Assembly (NCBI GenBank): GCA_947498325.1
Contig: CANMKE010000023.1
Location: forward strand, 20,397 to 84,396
DNA length: 64,000 nucleotides
Source: an uncultured Persicobacter sp.
GTDB taxonomy: Bacteria > Bacteroidota > Bacteroidia > Cytophagales > Cyclobacteriaceae
Direction: 5' to 3'
The position numbers and the translations under genes were made by a program. Of this stretch, positions 35,062 to 44,057 are shown piece after piece. Position 1 is the first letter of the stretch; each line of letters opens with the position of its first letter. The notes under the pieces were generated by a model. It saw only the letters and a program-made list of their open reading frames with translations. It was not told the DNA's origin and ran no database searches.

Positions 35062-38000
35062 ATGAGTAATCATAAAGAAAAAATCGCCATCATCGGGATG
35101 GGAGGGCTTTTTCCCGGTTCTGATAACCTGGACCAGTTCTGGACCAACCTGATGGACAATAAAGACCTGGTGAGCAAGTCTGGAAAGGAACAGTTTGGTG
35201 CTGAGCCTGCAAAATACTACCACGACGAAAAAGGAAAACTTGACAAATGTTACTCCCTCCGCGGAGGCTATGTAAAAGATTTTCAGTTTGATGCGGAAGG
35301 ATTTCAGCTTAAAGCGGACGTTTTGCTTCAGCAGGACAAACAATTTCAATGGTCATTATTTGTTGCCCGTGAGGCGCTGAAACATGCCGGATACTGGGGT
35401 AAGCCCATGGCCGACTGTGGCGTAATCATGGGTAATTTGTCGTTTCCCACCCAGCGTTCCCGCCAATTGCTTTCAGAGGTTTATGCTGATATGGCGCAGG
35501 AGCTGATCACCGAACTGACTGGCCACCAAGTGAAGGTCCCACCTTACCAGACCAATTATTCAGCAAGCCTCGAAAACACCCTGCTTTCCAATGCCCCCGC
35601 AGCTTTAATTGCGCAGGCTGTTGGACTGAAAGGCACACACTACGCCCTGGATGCCGCCTGTGCGTCTTCATTGTATGCCGTAAAGCTGGCGTGTGATGAA
35701 CTGTTGAGCGGGAAATCCAATATGATGCTGGCCGGAGCGGTCAGCGGATCCGATCCCCTGTTTATTCACATGGGCTTTTCGTATTTTCATGCCTATCCAC
35801 GCATGCACGAAACCTCGGCACCACTGCAAAGTGCTTCCGGTGGGCTCACTTCTGCGGAAGGAGCGGGCATGGTGGTGCTGAAGCGCCTGTCGGATGCAGA
35901 AGCACAGGGCGACCAGATTCTGGCAGTCATTGATGCCGTAGGGTTATCCAACGACGGCAAAGGTAAATTTTTGCTCAGCCCAAATCCCAAAGGACAAAAA
36001 TTAGCATTTGAAAGGGCCTACGCTCAAACGGATGTTACCCCTCAGCAAATCGACTATTTGGAGTGCCATGCCACCGGAACACCACTCGGCGACAAAACAG
36101 AGATGAACTCCATCAGTGATTTTTTTGGAAGCAATCCTCCACAAATTGGTTCGGTGAAATCAAATATGGGACATTTGCTGACCGCCGCCGGCATGACGGG
36201 CCTGATGAAGGTAGTACTGGCGATGCGCGAAAAATTTATTCCCGCCACCATCAAAGTCGATGCACCTTTGCAGGTGGATGGCTGTAAGGTAGGCGGCGAA
36301 CAGATGGTGCTGGAGAATCAGGCGTGGAATGCCAAAAATGGCACCCCCCGTGCAGGGATTAATGCCTTCGGTTTCGGGGGAACGAATGGGCATATTATTT
36401 TATCGGCTTACGAAGAAGAACAGGAGCAACAAAGTACTTCTTCAGCAGAAAAAACAGCCGAGAAATACAGCCCTTCACCTTTGGCGATCACGGGGATGGA
36501 CTTGCATTTTGGGGAAGTAACCAATTTGGAAGAGTTCTATTTCACGCTTTTTGAAGGAAAACAACATTTTCGCTCATTGCCTCCACGCCGATGGAAAGGC
36601 CTGGAGCAGTTGCCTTCGGTAAGTCGTTTGTTCGGCCTGCCCGAAGCAGAGAAAATTCAGGGCAACTGGCTGGAGTCCTTCGACCTGAATTTGCGCCGAT
36701 TTAAAATTCAGCCTAAAGAAGCCCAGCGCCTGACCTTTCAGCAAACTTTAATGCTCAAGGTGGCCGATCAGGCACTCAAAGATGCTCAAATGGAGGGTCT
36801 TGAGGGTAAAGGCGCCAATGTTGCCGTGCTGATGGCCATGGAGTCTGAGCTCGAAATACATCACCGAATGGGGCGATGGGATTTGAGTTGGCAGGTTACA
36901 CAGGCACTCGAACAGGCAGGCTTGTCGATGGAAGATGCCAAGGAATCTTCCCTGACAGGCATTCTTAGAAATGCGATTTTCCCAGCCTTTGATGACCACT
37001 CGCCAAGCGAGCATACCGGCTTTATCGGCAACATCATTTCCAGTAGAATTTCTGCTTTATGGGATTTTACAGGTCCATCATTTACCATTTCATCCAATGA
37101 AAATGCGGTTTACAAAGCACTTGAAGTAGGACAAAACCTGCTGGCCACAGGCGAAGTGGACGCCGTAGTATTAGGGGCCATTGACTTGGCCGGAAGTTTA
37201 GAAGGTGTGGCGACGAGACACCACCTTCATCCGATGAATGACGGTACCGCATCATGCTCATGGAGCAAAGATACCAGCGGCTGGCTCGTTGGGGAGGGTG
37301 CCGGGGCCATTGTGCTCAAGCGCAAATCCGACATCACCAATGAGCGCGTTTATGCATATATGGACGGTCTGGCCATTGTGCAGTCGCAAAAAACCGACTT
37401 GCGTGGTGCCGTGGATAGCGAGACGATCAAATCCGCTGCCCAGCAAGCGATGAAGCAGGCAAAGGTAACCGCCAAAGAGGTCGGGCTGATTGAGGTGGCC
37501 GCAAATGGCGTTGCACATGATGATGCCGCAGAGATGGAAGCCCTGAGTGCTTTATTCCCTAAAATGCCGCCGCTTGCAGAAGGGATGCCGGCTTATCCTA
37601 CCACAGCAATAGGAACAGCCAAAGCGCATATTGGCCATACTTTTTCGGCCTCGGGCATTGCCTCTATCATTAAAACGGCCCTGTCGTTGTATCATCGTTT
37701 TGTGCCGGCAATTCCACAATGGTCTGCCCCAAAAACAGAAACACAACTGTCGGACTCGGCTTTTTATTTCCCAACGGTTTCCACGCCATGGTTTCCCGAA
37801 GTTTATGCCCAGCGTCTGGTGGCAGGTGTTCAGGGCATCAGTTCAGATGGTACCGCCGCTCACCTGATTTTGTCAGAAGGCAGCCACCCGACTTCCAGCA
37901 AAGGATCAGCCTACCTGAAGAAAGGGGGCGCAAGGTTGTTTCCTTTTTCTGCACCTACGGTAGAAGCATTACAGGCGGAAATTTTTGCGCAGGTGGCTTC

Positions 38001-41000
38001 TTCGGCGGATTTCACGGATTTGTCGGATCGGTTGTGTGAAGCGTTTTCCACTTCTAAATCCGTTGCCGTGGCAGTAATTGTCGCCGCAAACCCAAAGGAA
38101 CTTAAAAGAGAGCTGGCGCTTTTCGGTAAAAATCTGCTCAGCTGTGCCAAAGCCGGAAAAACATTGCAAACACCTTCGGGCAGTTATTTTACACCTAACC
38201 CATTGGGTGAAGAGGGTAAAATTGCCTGGATGTACCCTGGTGCGGGCTCGGCTTATATCGGTCTGGGAACAGCCTTGTTTCAGGCTTTTCCAGATTTATA
38301 TGACGTGATCCGATCAAGGGTAAACCATATGCAGTCGGCGATTTTTGCTCCCGAGATTTATCCCCGAAACCTGCATGCCCTCAATGAGGAAGAGCAACGT
38401 CAGCAACTTCGCAGATTGCGCAGCATGGCGCTGCCGATGATGTCGGCAGGTTGTACCTATTCTGCAATGCTGACCCATATTTATCAGGAAAAACTGGGCG
38501 TGCCAGGGGATGCCGTGCTGGGTTACAGCATGGGCGAAACCAGCTCGATGATGTATGCGCAGAATGTATGGAGCGCCAAATATATCGATCAGAAGTTTTT
38601 GACCTCCAACCTGTTTTCGGAAAAAGTAGGTGGGCGACTGACCCTCCTTGCCGAACACTGGGGCGTTACGCCCAAAGAAGCCAGAGGCCGATGGACGAGC
38701 TATTTGCTGAATGTGCGTGGTGGTATGTCGGGTTACAACACCCTGGCCGACTGGTGTACTGCCGAGCTGTTGCCGCTGCATGAAGAAGTCTTTTTGTCTT
38801 TTATCAACACCGACGAGGAGATCATTATTTCTGGTGACCGTACCGCTTTGCTTCAGGCATTGGAAAAATTCGGTCTGCAGGGTATGGAAATCCGCAACAA
38901 CAATATTGTACATCATGATTTCTGCCGACGGGAAACGGAGGCTTTCATTGAGATGCACATGTTGCCTATCGAATCGAAGCCACCACTCGCTTTTTATTCG
39001 GGCGTAACGGGCAAACCTTTACCGCTGGAACAACAGGCTTTGGCAGAAAATGCCATGGAGGTTTGTTGCCAGAAAGTGAACTGGCCAATGCTTACCCGCA
39101 GCTTGCATGCCGATGGGCACCGCCTGTTTGTGGAGGTGGGCGCCAATGCGACCCTCAGCCGCTGGACGGACATCAACCTGAAGGATAAGCCGCATGTTTG
39201 CATTCCTTCTGACCGCAAAGGGGTGAGTGCACTGAAAAATCTGTGTGCTACCACTGCCATGATGATGGCGCATGGTGTAGCGGTAAACCTTACTGATTTT
39301 TACACACCGGAGGCAGAAAAGCCACAGGAGAAAATTTTAAATATCAGCCTGAAAACGGGGGGAGAGCCCTACCGAGAGTTTGCCCTGACGGCAACACATC
39401 GGGCGTTGTTTCAGACCGGCATTACCAAAACAGCCGTTGCCAGCACTAAAAATGGCCATAAAAGTCATTCGGAAATGCTTCAGCAGTCGGCAGCGCCATT
39501 ACAGCAGACCGCTCAGGCAGCCACTACTGAAAATACCGCTACTTCTTTCGGGGGGGCGGCTCAAAAATTAAACATCACGGACAACAATCATATGAATACG
39601 ACCACTTTTTCTGTTGAAGCCCAATTGGGTGAAAATGGCTTGAAACTTCAGGATTATAATGATCCTATGTACCTGAATGGCAAAAAAGTCATTTGGGATG
39701 AAAAAGACCTTGAAACTTTTGCCACAGGTAAAATTGCCGATGTTTTTGGCGAGGAGTTTTCGGTGATCGACAGTTATAAGCGTCGGGTAATGTTACCGAT
39801 GCACCCTTATTTGCTGGTGAGCAGGGTAACCGACCTTAATGCCAAAACGCATGAGTACAAGCCTTCGACCGTAACGACGGAATATGATATTCCTTACGGC
39901 TCTAAGTTCACGACCGATCAGCAGATTCCTTGGGCAGTGGCCGTAGAGTCTGGGCAGTGTGATTTGTTGCTGATCTCTTATCTGGGGATTGATTTTGAAA
40001 ATAAAGGGGAGTATGTGTATCGCCTGTTGGATTGTACGCTGACTTTCATGGATGATCTTCCTTATGAAGGACAAACGCTCCGTTATGATATCAGCATCAA
40101 TAATTATGTCAGAAATGGCAAAAATTTGCTGTTCTTCTTCAGCTACAAATGCTATGTTGAAGACCGCCTGGTATTGAAAATGGATGGCGGATGTGCTGGT
40201 TTCTTCTCCGATGCTGAACTGGCAGAAGGGCAGGGGGTTGTTTTCTCTCCTTCGGAATTGGCTGACCGTGCAGGACGTAAAAAGCAGTTCTTTACCCCAC
40301 TTTTGGCGTGTGATAAAACGACTTTCAATAAGGAGGAACTGCGCAATATGGTTGCCGGTGATTTTGTGTCCTGTTTTAATGAGAACTACATCAGCAATGG
40401 TAAAAATAAATCTTTGCGTCTGCCTCCTGAAGAGATTCTGATGCTGGATCGCATCACGAAAGTGGAGCGTACCGGAGGTACTTCAGGTCTTGGCTATATT
40501 GAGGCGGTAAAAGACCTGAAAGCTGATGACTGGTATTTCCCTTGCCACTTCCGTGATGATGAAGTTTTGGCGGGCTCGTTACAGGCCGAAGGTGGCGGAC
40601 AGTTGTTGCGCTTCTTCATGATGTATCTTGGGATGCAACGCCTGACAAAGGATGCGCGTTTTCAGCCGGTTTTGGGTGTTCCGCAGAAGGTGCGTTGCCG
40701 AAAAGAAGTACCTGCTAAAGATGGTCAGCTGATTTATAAGATGGACGTGAAGGAAATCGGCCTGACGCCGGAGCCTTATGTAATTGCCGATCTGGAGATT
40801 CATTATGATGGCTACATTGCCGTATTTTTTGAGAATCTCGGCCTGAAATTGCAGGAGAAGGACAATCCGAATTACCTGAAATCAACCAAAAATTTGGTCA
40901 ACGGCATTGAAGTGAAGCCGACCGAGCAACCGGTCTTGTTCAATGAGTCGCAGATAACGCAGTTTGCTTTGGGAAAAGTGAGTGATTGCTTCGGTCCGGA

Positions 41001-42072
41001 ATATGATGTTTATGAGGGGCGTTGCCTGTCACGTCAACCAAACACGGATTTGCAGTTTATCAGCAGGGTATTGTCGGTGGATGGCGAGCGCCATACCTTC
41101 AATAACAGTCCGGTGATTACTTCCGAATATGATGTGCCGGCAGATGCCTGGTATTATCAGCAAAATGCCTCGCCGGAGATGCCGTATTCGGTATTGATGG
41201 AGGTGGCGCTTCAGCCTTGTGGTTTCTTGGGGGCGTACCTCGGTTCTACTTTGGCCTTCCCTGATAAGGATTTGTTCTTCCGTAACCTTGATGGTGACGG
41301 AGAAATGGTGAAGTGGGTGGATCTTCGTGGCAAGACAGTAACCAATAAGTCCTGTTTGTACAGTCACACCAACTTGGCGGGCACCGTGCTTCAGCGTTAC
41401 CGCTTTGAGTTATTCGTTGATGGGGAGTTGTTTTATAAAGGAACATCCTCTTTTGGGTTTTTCACCAAAGACGACCTCGCCTCGCAGGCAGGTCTGGATC
41501 AGGGAAAGATTGTCAAACCGTGGAAAGATGAGGCGAAAGCCGGAGGCATGAGCATTGATTTGTCGAGCCCTTTTGCACAGAAAAAATTATTCAGCCCAAT
41601 ATTTTCTGCATCGCCACAGCTGCATTTGTCGGGTCAGCAACTGAAACTGATTGACCGCGCAACGGTGATCAAGGACGGCGGAAAACATGGGCAGGGCTAT
41701 GTGTTTGCCTCCAAAGAAGTGAAAGCACACGAGTGGTTCTTTACCTGCCACTTTTATCAGGACAGCGTAATGCCCGGCTCGCTTGGTGTGGAAGCGATGT
41801 ATCAGGCGATTCAGTTATATGCTGTGCAACAGGGATTGGGTAAAAACCTGCAAAATGCGACCATTCAGCATGTAGGTGGTGCCCATAAAACGGTTTGGAA
41901 ATACCGTGGGCAAATTTTGCAGACGGATCATGAGATGAACCTTGAGGTACATATCAAAGAGGTGCGCACTGAGGGTAACCAAGTGGTGATTGTAGCCGAT
42001 GCATCCTTGTGGAAAGGTGAATTGCGGATTTACGAGGTGGAAAATCTTGGTGTTGAGTTGCGCGGTGCGTGA
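35062..42072 (+). CDS. pfaC: PUFA synthase subunit: KS-CLF-AT-DH-DH
   Basis: 2336 residues from the ATG at 35062 (an upstream ATG at 34978 would translate palindrome 3). Ketosynthase about 1-440 with Cys200 in DAACASSL. Chain-length factor about 450-960, where the catalytic Cys is replaced (SSNENAVY, Glu680). Acyltransferase about 1040-1400 with Ser1156 in GYSMGE. Then two FabA-like dehydratase units with His1829 (CHFRDDEVLAGS) and His2230 (CHFYQDSVMPGS), each preceded by a non-catalytic hot-dog partner. In Shewanella-type systems the AT is in separate PfaB; here it is within this protein, closer to the myxobacterial Pfa3 arrangement but without the AGPAT domain. It elongates, dehydrates and isomerises the chain. 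Confidence 0.95.
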   Translation: MSNHKEKIAIIGMGGLFPGSDNLDQFWTNLMDNKDLVSKSGKEQFGAEPAKYYHDEKGKLDKCYSLRGGYVKDFQFDAEGFQLKADVLLQQDKQFQWSLFVAREALKHAGYWGKPMADCGVIMGNLSFPTQRSRQLLSEVYADMAQELITELTGHQVKVPPYQTNYSASLENTLLSNAPAALIAQAVGLKGTHYALDAACASSLYAVKLACDELLSGKSNMMLAGAVSGSDPLFIHMGFSYFHAYPRMHETSAPLQSASGGLTSAEGAGMVVLKRLSDAEAQGDQILAVIDAVGLSNDGKGKFLLSPNPKGQKLAFERAYAQTDVTPQQIDYLECHATGTPLGDKTEMNSISDFFGSNPPQIGSVKSNMGHLLTAAGMTGLMKVVLAMREKFIPATIKVDAPLQVDGCKVGGEQMVLENQAWNAKNGTPRAGINAFGFGGTNGHIILSAYEEEQEQQSTSSAEKTAEKYSPSPLAITGMDLHFGEVTNLEEFYFTLFEGKQHFRSLPPRRWKGLEQLPSVSRLFGLPEAEKIQGNWLESFDLNLRRFKIQPKEAQRLTFQQTLMLKVADQALKDAQMEGLEGKGANVAVLMAMESELEIHHRMGRWDLSWQVTQALEQAGLSMEDAKESSLTGILRNAIFPAFDDHSPSEHTGFIGNIISSRISALWDFTGPSFTISSNENAVYKALEVGQNLLATGEVDAVVLGAIDLAGSLEGVATRHHLHPMNDGTASCSWSKDTSGWLVGEGAGAIVLKRKSDITNERVYAYMDGLAIVQSQKTDLRGAVDSETIKSAAQQAMKQAKVTAKEVGLIEVAANGVAHDDAAEMEALSALFPKMPPLAEGMPAYPTTAIGTAKAHIGHTFSASGIASIIKTALSLYHRFVPAIPQWSAPKTETQLSDSAFYFPTVSTPWFPEVYAQRLVAGVQGISSDGTAAHLILSEGSHPTSSKGSAYLKKGGARLFPFSAPTVEALQAEIFAQVASSADFTDLSDRLCEAFSTSKSVAVAVIVAANPKELKRELALFGKNLLSCAKAGKTLQTPSGSYFTPNPLGEEGKIAWMYPGAGSAYIGLGTALFQAFPDLYDVIRSRVNHMQSAIFAPEIYPRNLHALNEEEQRQQLRRLRSMALPMMSAGCTYSAMLTHIYQEKLGVPGDAVLGYSMGETSSMMYAQNVWSAKYIDQKFLTSNLFSEKVGGRLTLLAEHWGVTPKEARGRWTSYLLNVRGGMSGYNTLADWCTAELLPLHEEVFLSFINTDEEIIISGDRTALLQALEKFGLQGMEIRNNNIVHHDFCRRETEAFIEMHMLPIESKPPLAFYSGVTGKPLPLEQQALAENAMEVCCQKVNWPMLTRSLHADGHRLFVEVGANATLSRWTDINLKDKPHVCIPSDRKGVSALKNLCATTAMMMAHGVAVNLTDFYTPEAEKPQEKILNISLKTGGEPYREFALTATHRALFQTGITKTAVASTKNGHKSHSEMLQQSAAPLQQTAQAATTENTATSFGGAAQKLNITDNNHMNTTTFSVEAQLGENGLKLQDYNDPMYLNGKKVIWDEKDLETFATGKIADVFGEEFSVIDSYKRRVMLPMHPYLLVSRVTDLNAKTHEYKPSTVTTEYDIPYGSKFTTDQQIPWAVAVESGQCDLLLISYLGIDFENKGEYVYRLLDCTLTFMDDLPYEGQTLRYDISINNYVRNGKNLLFFFSYKCYVEDRLVLKMDGGCAGFFSDAELAEGQGVVFSPSELADRAGRKKQFFTPLLACDKTTFNKEELRNMVAGDFVSCFNENYISNGKNKSLRLPPEEILMLDRITKVERTGGTSGLGYIEAVKDLKADDWYFPCHFRDDEVLAGSLQAEGGGQLLRFFMMYLGMQRLTKDARFQPVLGVPQKVRCRKEVPAKDGQLIYKMDVKEIGLTPEPYVIADLEIHYDGYIAVFFENLGLKLQEKDNPNYLKSTKNLVNGIEVKPTEQPVLFNESQITQFALGKVSDCFGPEYDVYEGRCLSRQPNTDLQFISRVLSVDGERHTFNNSPVITSEYDVPADAWYYQQNASPEMPYSVLMEVALQPCGFLGAYLGSTLAFPDKDLFFRNLDGDGEMVKWVDLRGKTVTNKSCLYSHTNLAGTVLQRYRFELFVDGELFYKGTSSFGFFTKDDLASQAGLDQGKIVKPWKDEAKAGGMSIDLSSPFAQKKLFSPIFSASPQLHLSGQQLKLIDRATVIKDGGKHGQGYVFASKEVKAHEWFFTCHFYQDSVMPGSLGVEAMYQAIQLYAVQQGLGKNLQNATIQHVGGAHKTVWKYRGQILQTDHEMNLEVHIKEVRTEGNQVVIVADASLWKGELRIYEVENLGVELRGA

Positions 42073-42090
42073 TAATCCAACATTAGTCCC

Positions 42091-42123
42091 ACATTAGTTC
42101 AAGCGTCCCGCTTGGACTAATGT
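42091..42123. repeat. Palindrome 4 of the PUFA operon
   Basis: ACATTAGT/ACTAATGT and CAAGCG/CGCTTG arms around TCC with one wobble position, just after the third PUFA gene. The CAAGCG-TCC-CGCTTG core equals palindrome 1. Confidence 0.6.
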
Positions 42124-42135
42124 CTTCATTAAAGG

Positions 42136-42161
42136 TTGATCCAAGCGAGATGCTTGACCAA
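42136..42161. repeat. Degenerate palindrome 5 of the PUFA operon
   Basis: CAAGC/GCTTG core around GAGAT, flanked by a weaker TTGATC/GACCAA-type pairing. About 20 bases upstream of the enoyl reductase ATG. Confidence 0.35.
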
Positions 42162-42180
42162 AAAATAACAGCATATAACA

Positions 42181-43806
42181 ATGATAACAATAACAAAACC
42201 GGCCATGCGTTCTGCATTGCCAACGACAAACAATAAATGGTTCGGAAGTAGCGACAGGCTGTCGTTTTCGGAAGCGGATATACGACGCACTTTGCAGGAA
42301 TGCACCGAGGCAGTGTACATCGTTCGGAATACGGAAGGTGAAGTAGGCCTTGCCTGTGGCATGGGCACGGATAACCCTGCGGACTTGCAGACCTTGGAAC
42401 TTTTGGGCATGCTTCCGGCAGTGGATGCCCGACAACTGGGCGATGCAAACTTCCGGAAAACTTATGGCTTGTCCTATAACTATATGGGCGGTGCCATGGC
42501 CAATGGTATCTCTTCGGAGGATTTGGTGATTGCTTTTGGCAAGGCGGGCATGCTGTGTTCTTTTGGAGCAGGCGGCTTGGTTCCTGCGCGCATCGAGCAG
42601 GCGATTGACAAGATTCAGGCGGCACTTCCTGAAGGCCCATATGCTTTTAACCTGATCCACAGCCCGAACGAGGAGGCTTTGGAACGGGAGGCTTGCGAGT
42701 TGTTTTTGCGCAAGGGCGTCAAGGTGATTGAGGCTTCGGCTTTTATGGATTTAACAGCGCATGTGGTGCGCTTCCGGGCGGCGGGCTTATCAAGAAATGT
42801 AGATGGTTCGGTGAAGGTGGGCAACAGGATTATTGCCAAAATTTCCCGACTTGAAGTGGCGGAGAAATTCATGCGTCCGGCACCGGTGGCAATTTTGGAA
42901 AAGCTGGTGGCTGCAGGTCATATTTCGGCTGAGCAGGCAAGTTTAGCGCAGCAATTGCCGGTGGCGGATGATATTACCGTTGAGGCGGATTCTGGTGGGC
43001 ATACGGACAACCGTTCGCTGGTTTGCCTTTTGCCCTCTATTTTGAATTTGAGAAATCAGTTGCAGCAGGAGTTGCAATATCCTGTGGCTGTACGTGTTGG
43101 TGCAGGTGGAGGGATTTCCACCCCGGAATCTACGCTGGGTGCTTTCTCGATGGGTGCCGATTATGTGGTAACCGGTTCCATTAACCAGGCTTGTCTGGAG
43201 TCGGGCTCTTCGGATTATGTTCGAAAAGTATTGGCCAATGCTGGTATGGCGGACATCATGATGGCGCCGGCTTCGGATATGTTCGAGCTGGGCGTAAAAT
43301 TACAGGTGCTGAAAAAAGGAACACTGTTCGGTATGCGTGCGCAGAAGCTTTATGACTTCTATCAGCAATATAATGGCATTGATGAGATTCCTGCCAAGGA
43401 TCGTGCGGTGCTGGAAAAAACGGTTTTCAAAGATACCCTTGAAAATATCTGGCAGTCATGTGTGTCCTTTTTTGAAGCACGGGACCCTGAGCAAATTATC
43501 CGTGCGAAGGGCAATCCTAAGCGTAAGATGGCTTTGATCTTCCGTTGGTATCTCGGCTTATCGTCGAGCTGGGCAAACAGCGGTGCACAGGGTCGTGAGA
43601 TGGATTACCAGATATGGTGCGGGCCAGCAATGGGCGCCTTCAACGACTGGGTGAAAGGCTCGGAGCTGGAGCAATGGCAGAACAGAAAAGCGGACCGTGT
43701 AGCGCTTGCTTTGCTGAATGGCGCGACTTATTTGCAGCGTATTCAGTTGCTGAAGATATTTGGCGTGGAGGTTTGCAGCGATTTGCGTCAGGCAAGTGTG
43801 CGGTAG
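42181..43806 (+). CDS. pfaD: PUFA synthase enoyl reductase
   Basis: 541 residues of the flavin-dependent 2-nitropropane dioxygenase-like TIM-barrel family. PfaD landmarks include ALPEGPYAFNLIHSPNEEAL, VIEASAFMDLT, VRVGAGGGISTPESTLGA and DYVVTGSINQA (FMN phosphate site). It reduces trans-2-enoyl intermediates on the ACPs. Last gene of the PUFA operon, 108 bases after the third gene with two palindromes between. No clear terminator follows. Confidence 0.95.
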   Translation: MITITKPAMRSALPTTNNKWFGSSDRLSFSEADIRRTLQECTEAVYIVRNTEGEVGLACGMGTDNPADLQTLELLGMLPAVDARQLGDANFRKTYGLSYNYMGGAMANGISSEDLVIAFGKAGMLCSFGAGGLVPARIEQAIDKIQAALPEGPYAFNLIHSPNEEALEREACELFLRKGVKVIEASAFMDLTAHVVRFRAAGLSRNVDGSVKVGNRIIAKISRLEVAEKFMRPAPVAILEKLVAAGHISAEQASLAQQLPVADDITVEADSGGHTDNRSLVCLLPSILNLRNQLQQELQYPVAVRVGAGGGISTPESTLGAFSMGADYVVTGSINQACLESGSSDYVRKVLANAGMADIMMAPASDMFELGVKLQVLKKGTLFGMRAQKLYDFYQQYNGIDEIPAKDRAVLEKTVFKDTLENIWQSCVSFFEARDPEQIIRAKGNPKRKMALIFRWYLGLSSSWANSGAQGREMDYQIWCGPAMGAFNDWVKGSELEQWQNRKADRVALALLNGATYLQRIQLLKIFGVEVCSDLRQASVR

Positions 43807-44057
43807 TTTTTAGGCGGAAAAAATGACCATCGAGTGCTTGTGATTGGCGATTGGCGAATATTTTCGATCAGTCAGCAATCACAAGCTGCGGATGGTTATC
43901 CAGTATATTTTATTTAAATCATTGTTGTGAACAATCATCAAGGTCGTTCCTGCAACAACCTGTGGCATTCATTTGAAAGTCAAACTCAACCTGCATTCGC
44001 AGGTTTTTGTCTGTTGGGCCAAAAATCCTTTCTTGGTTCAAAATTGGCAATGCTCCG

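Noticed and set aside
42083..42660. Two overlapping minus-strand ORFs of about 185 codons
   Set aside because: They are antisense to the enoyl reductase start and to the palindromes before it, in two frames at once, which indicates a composition effect.
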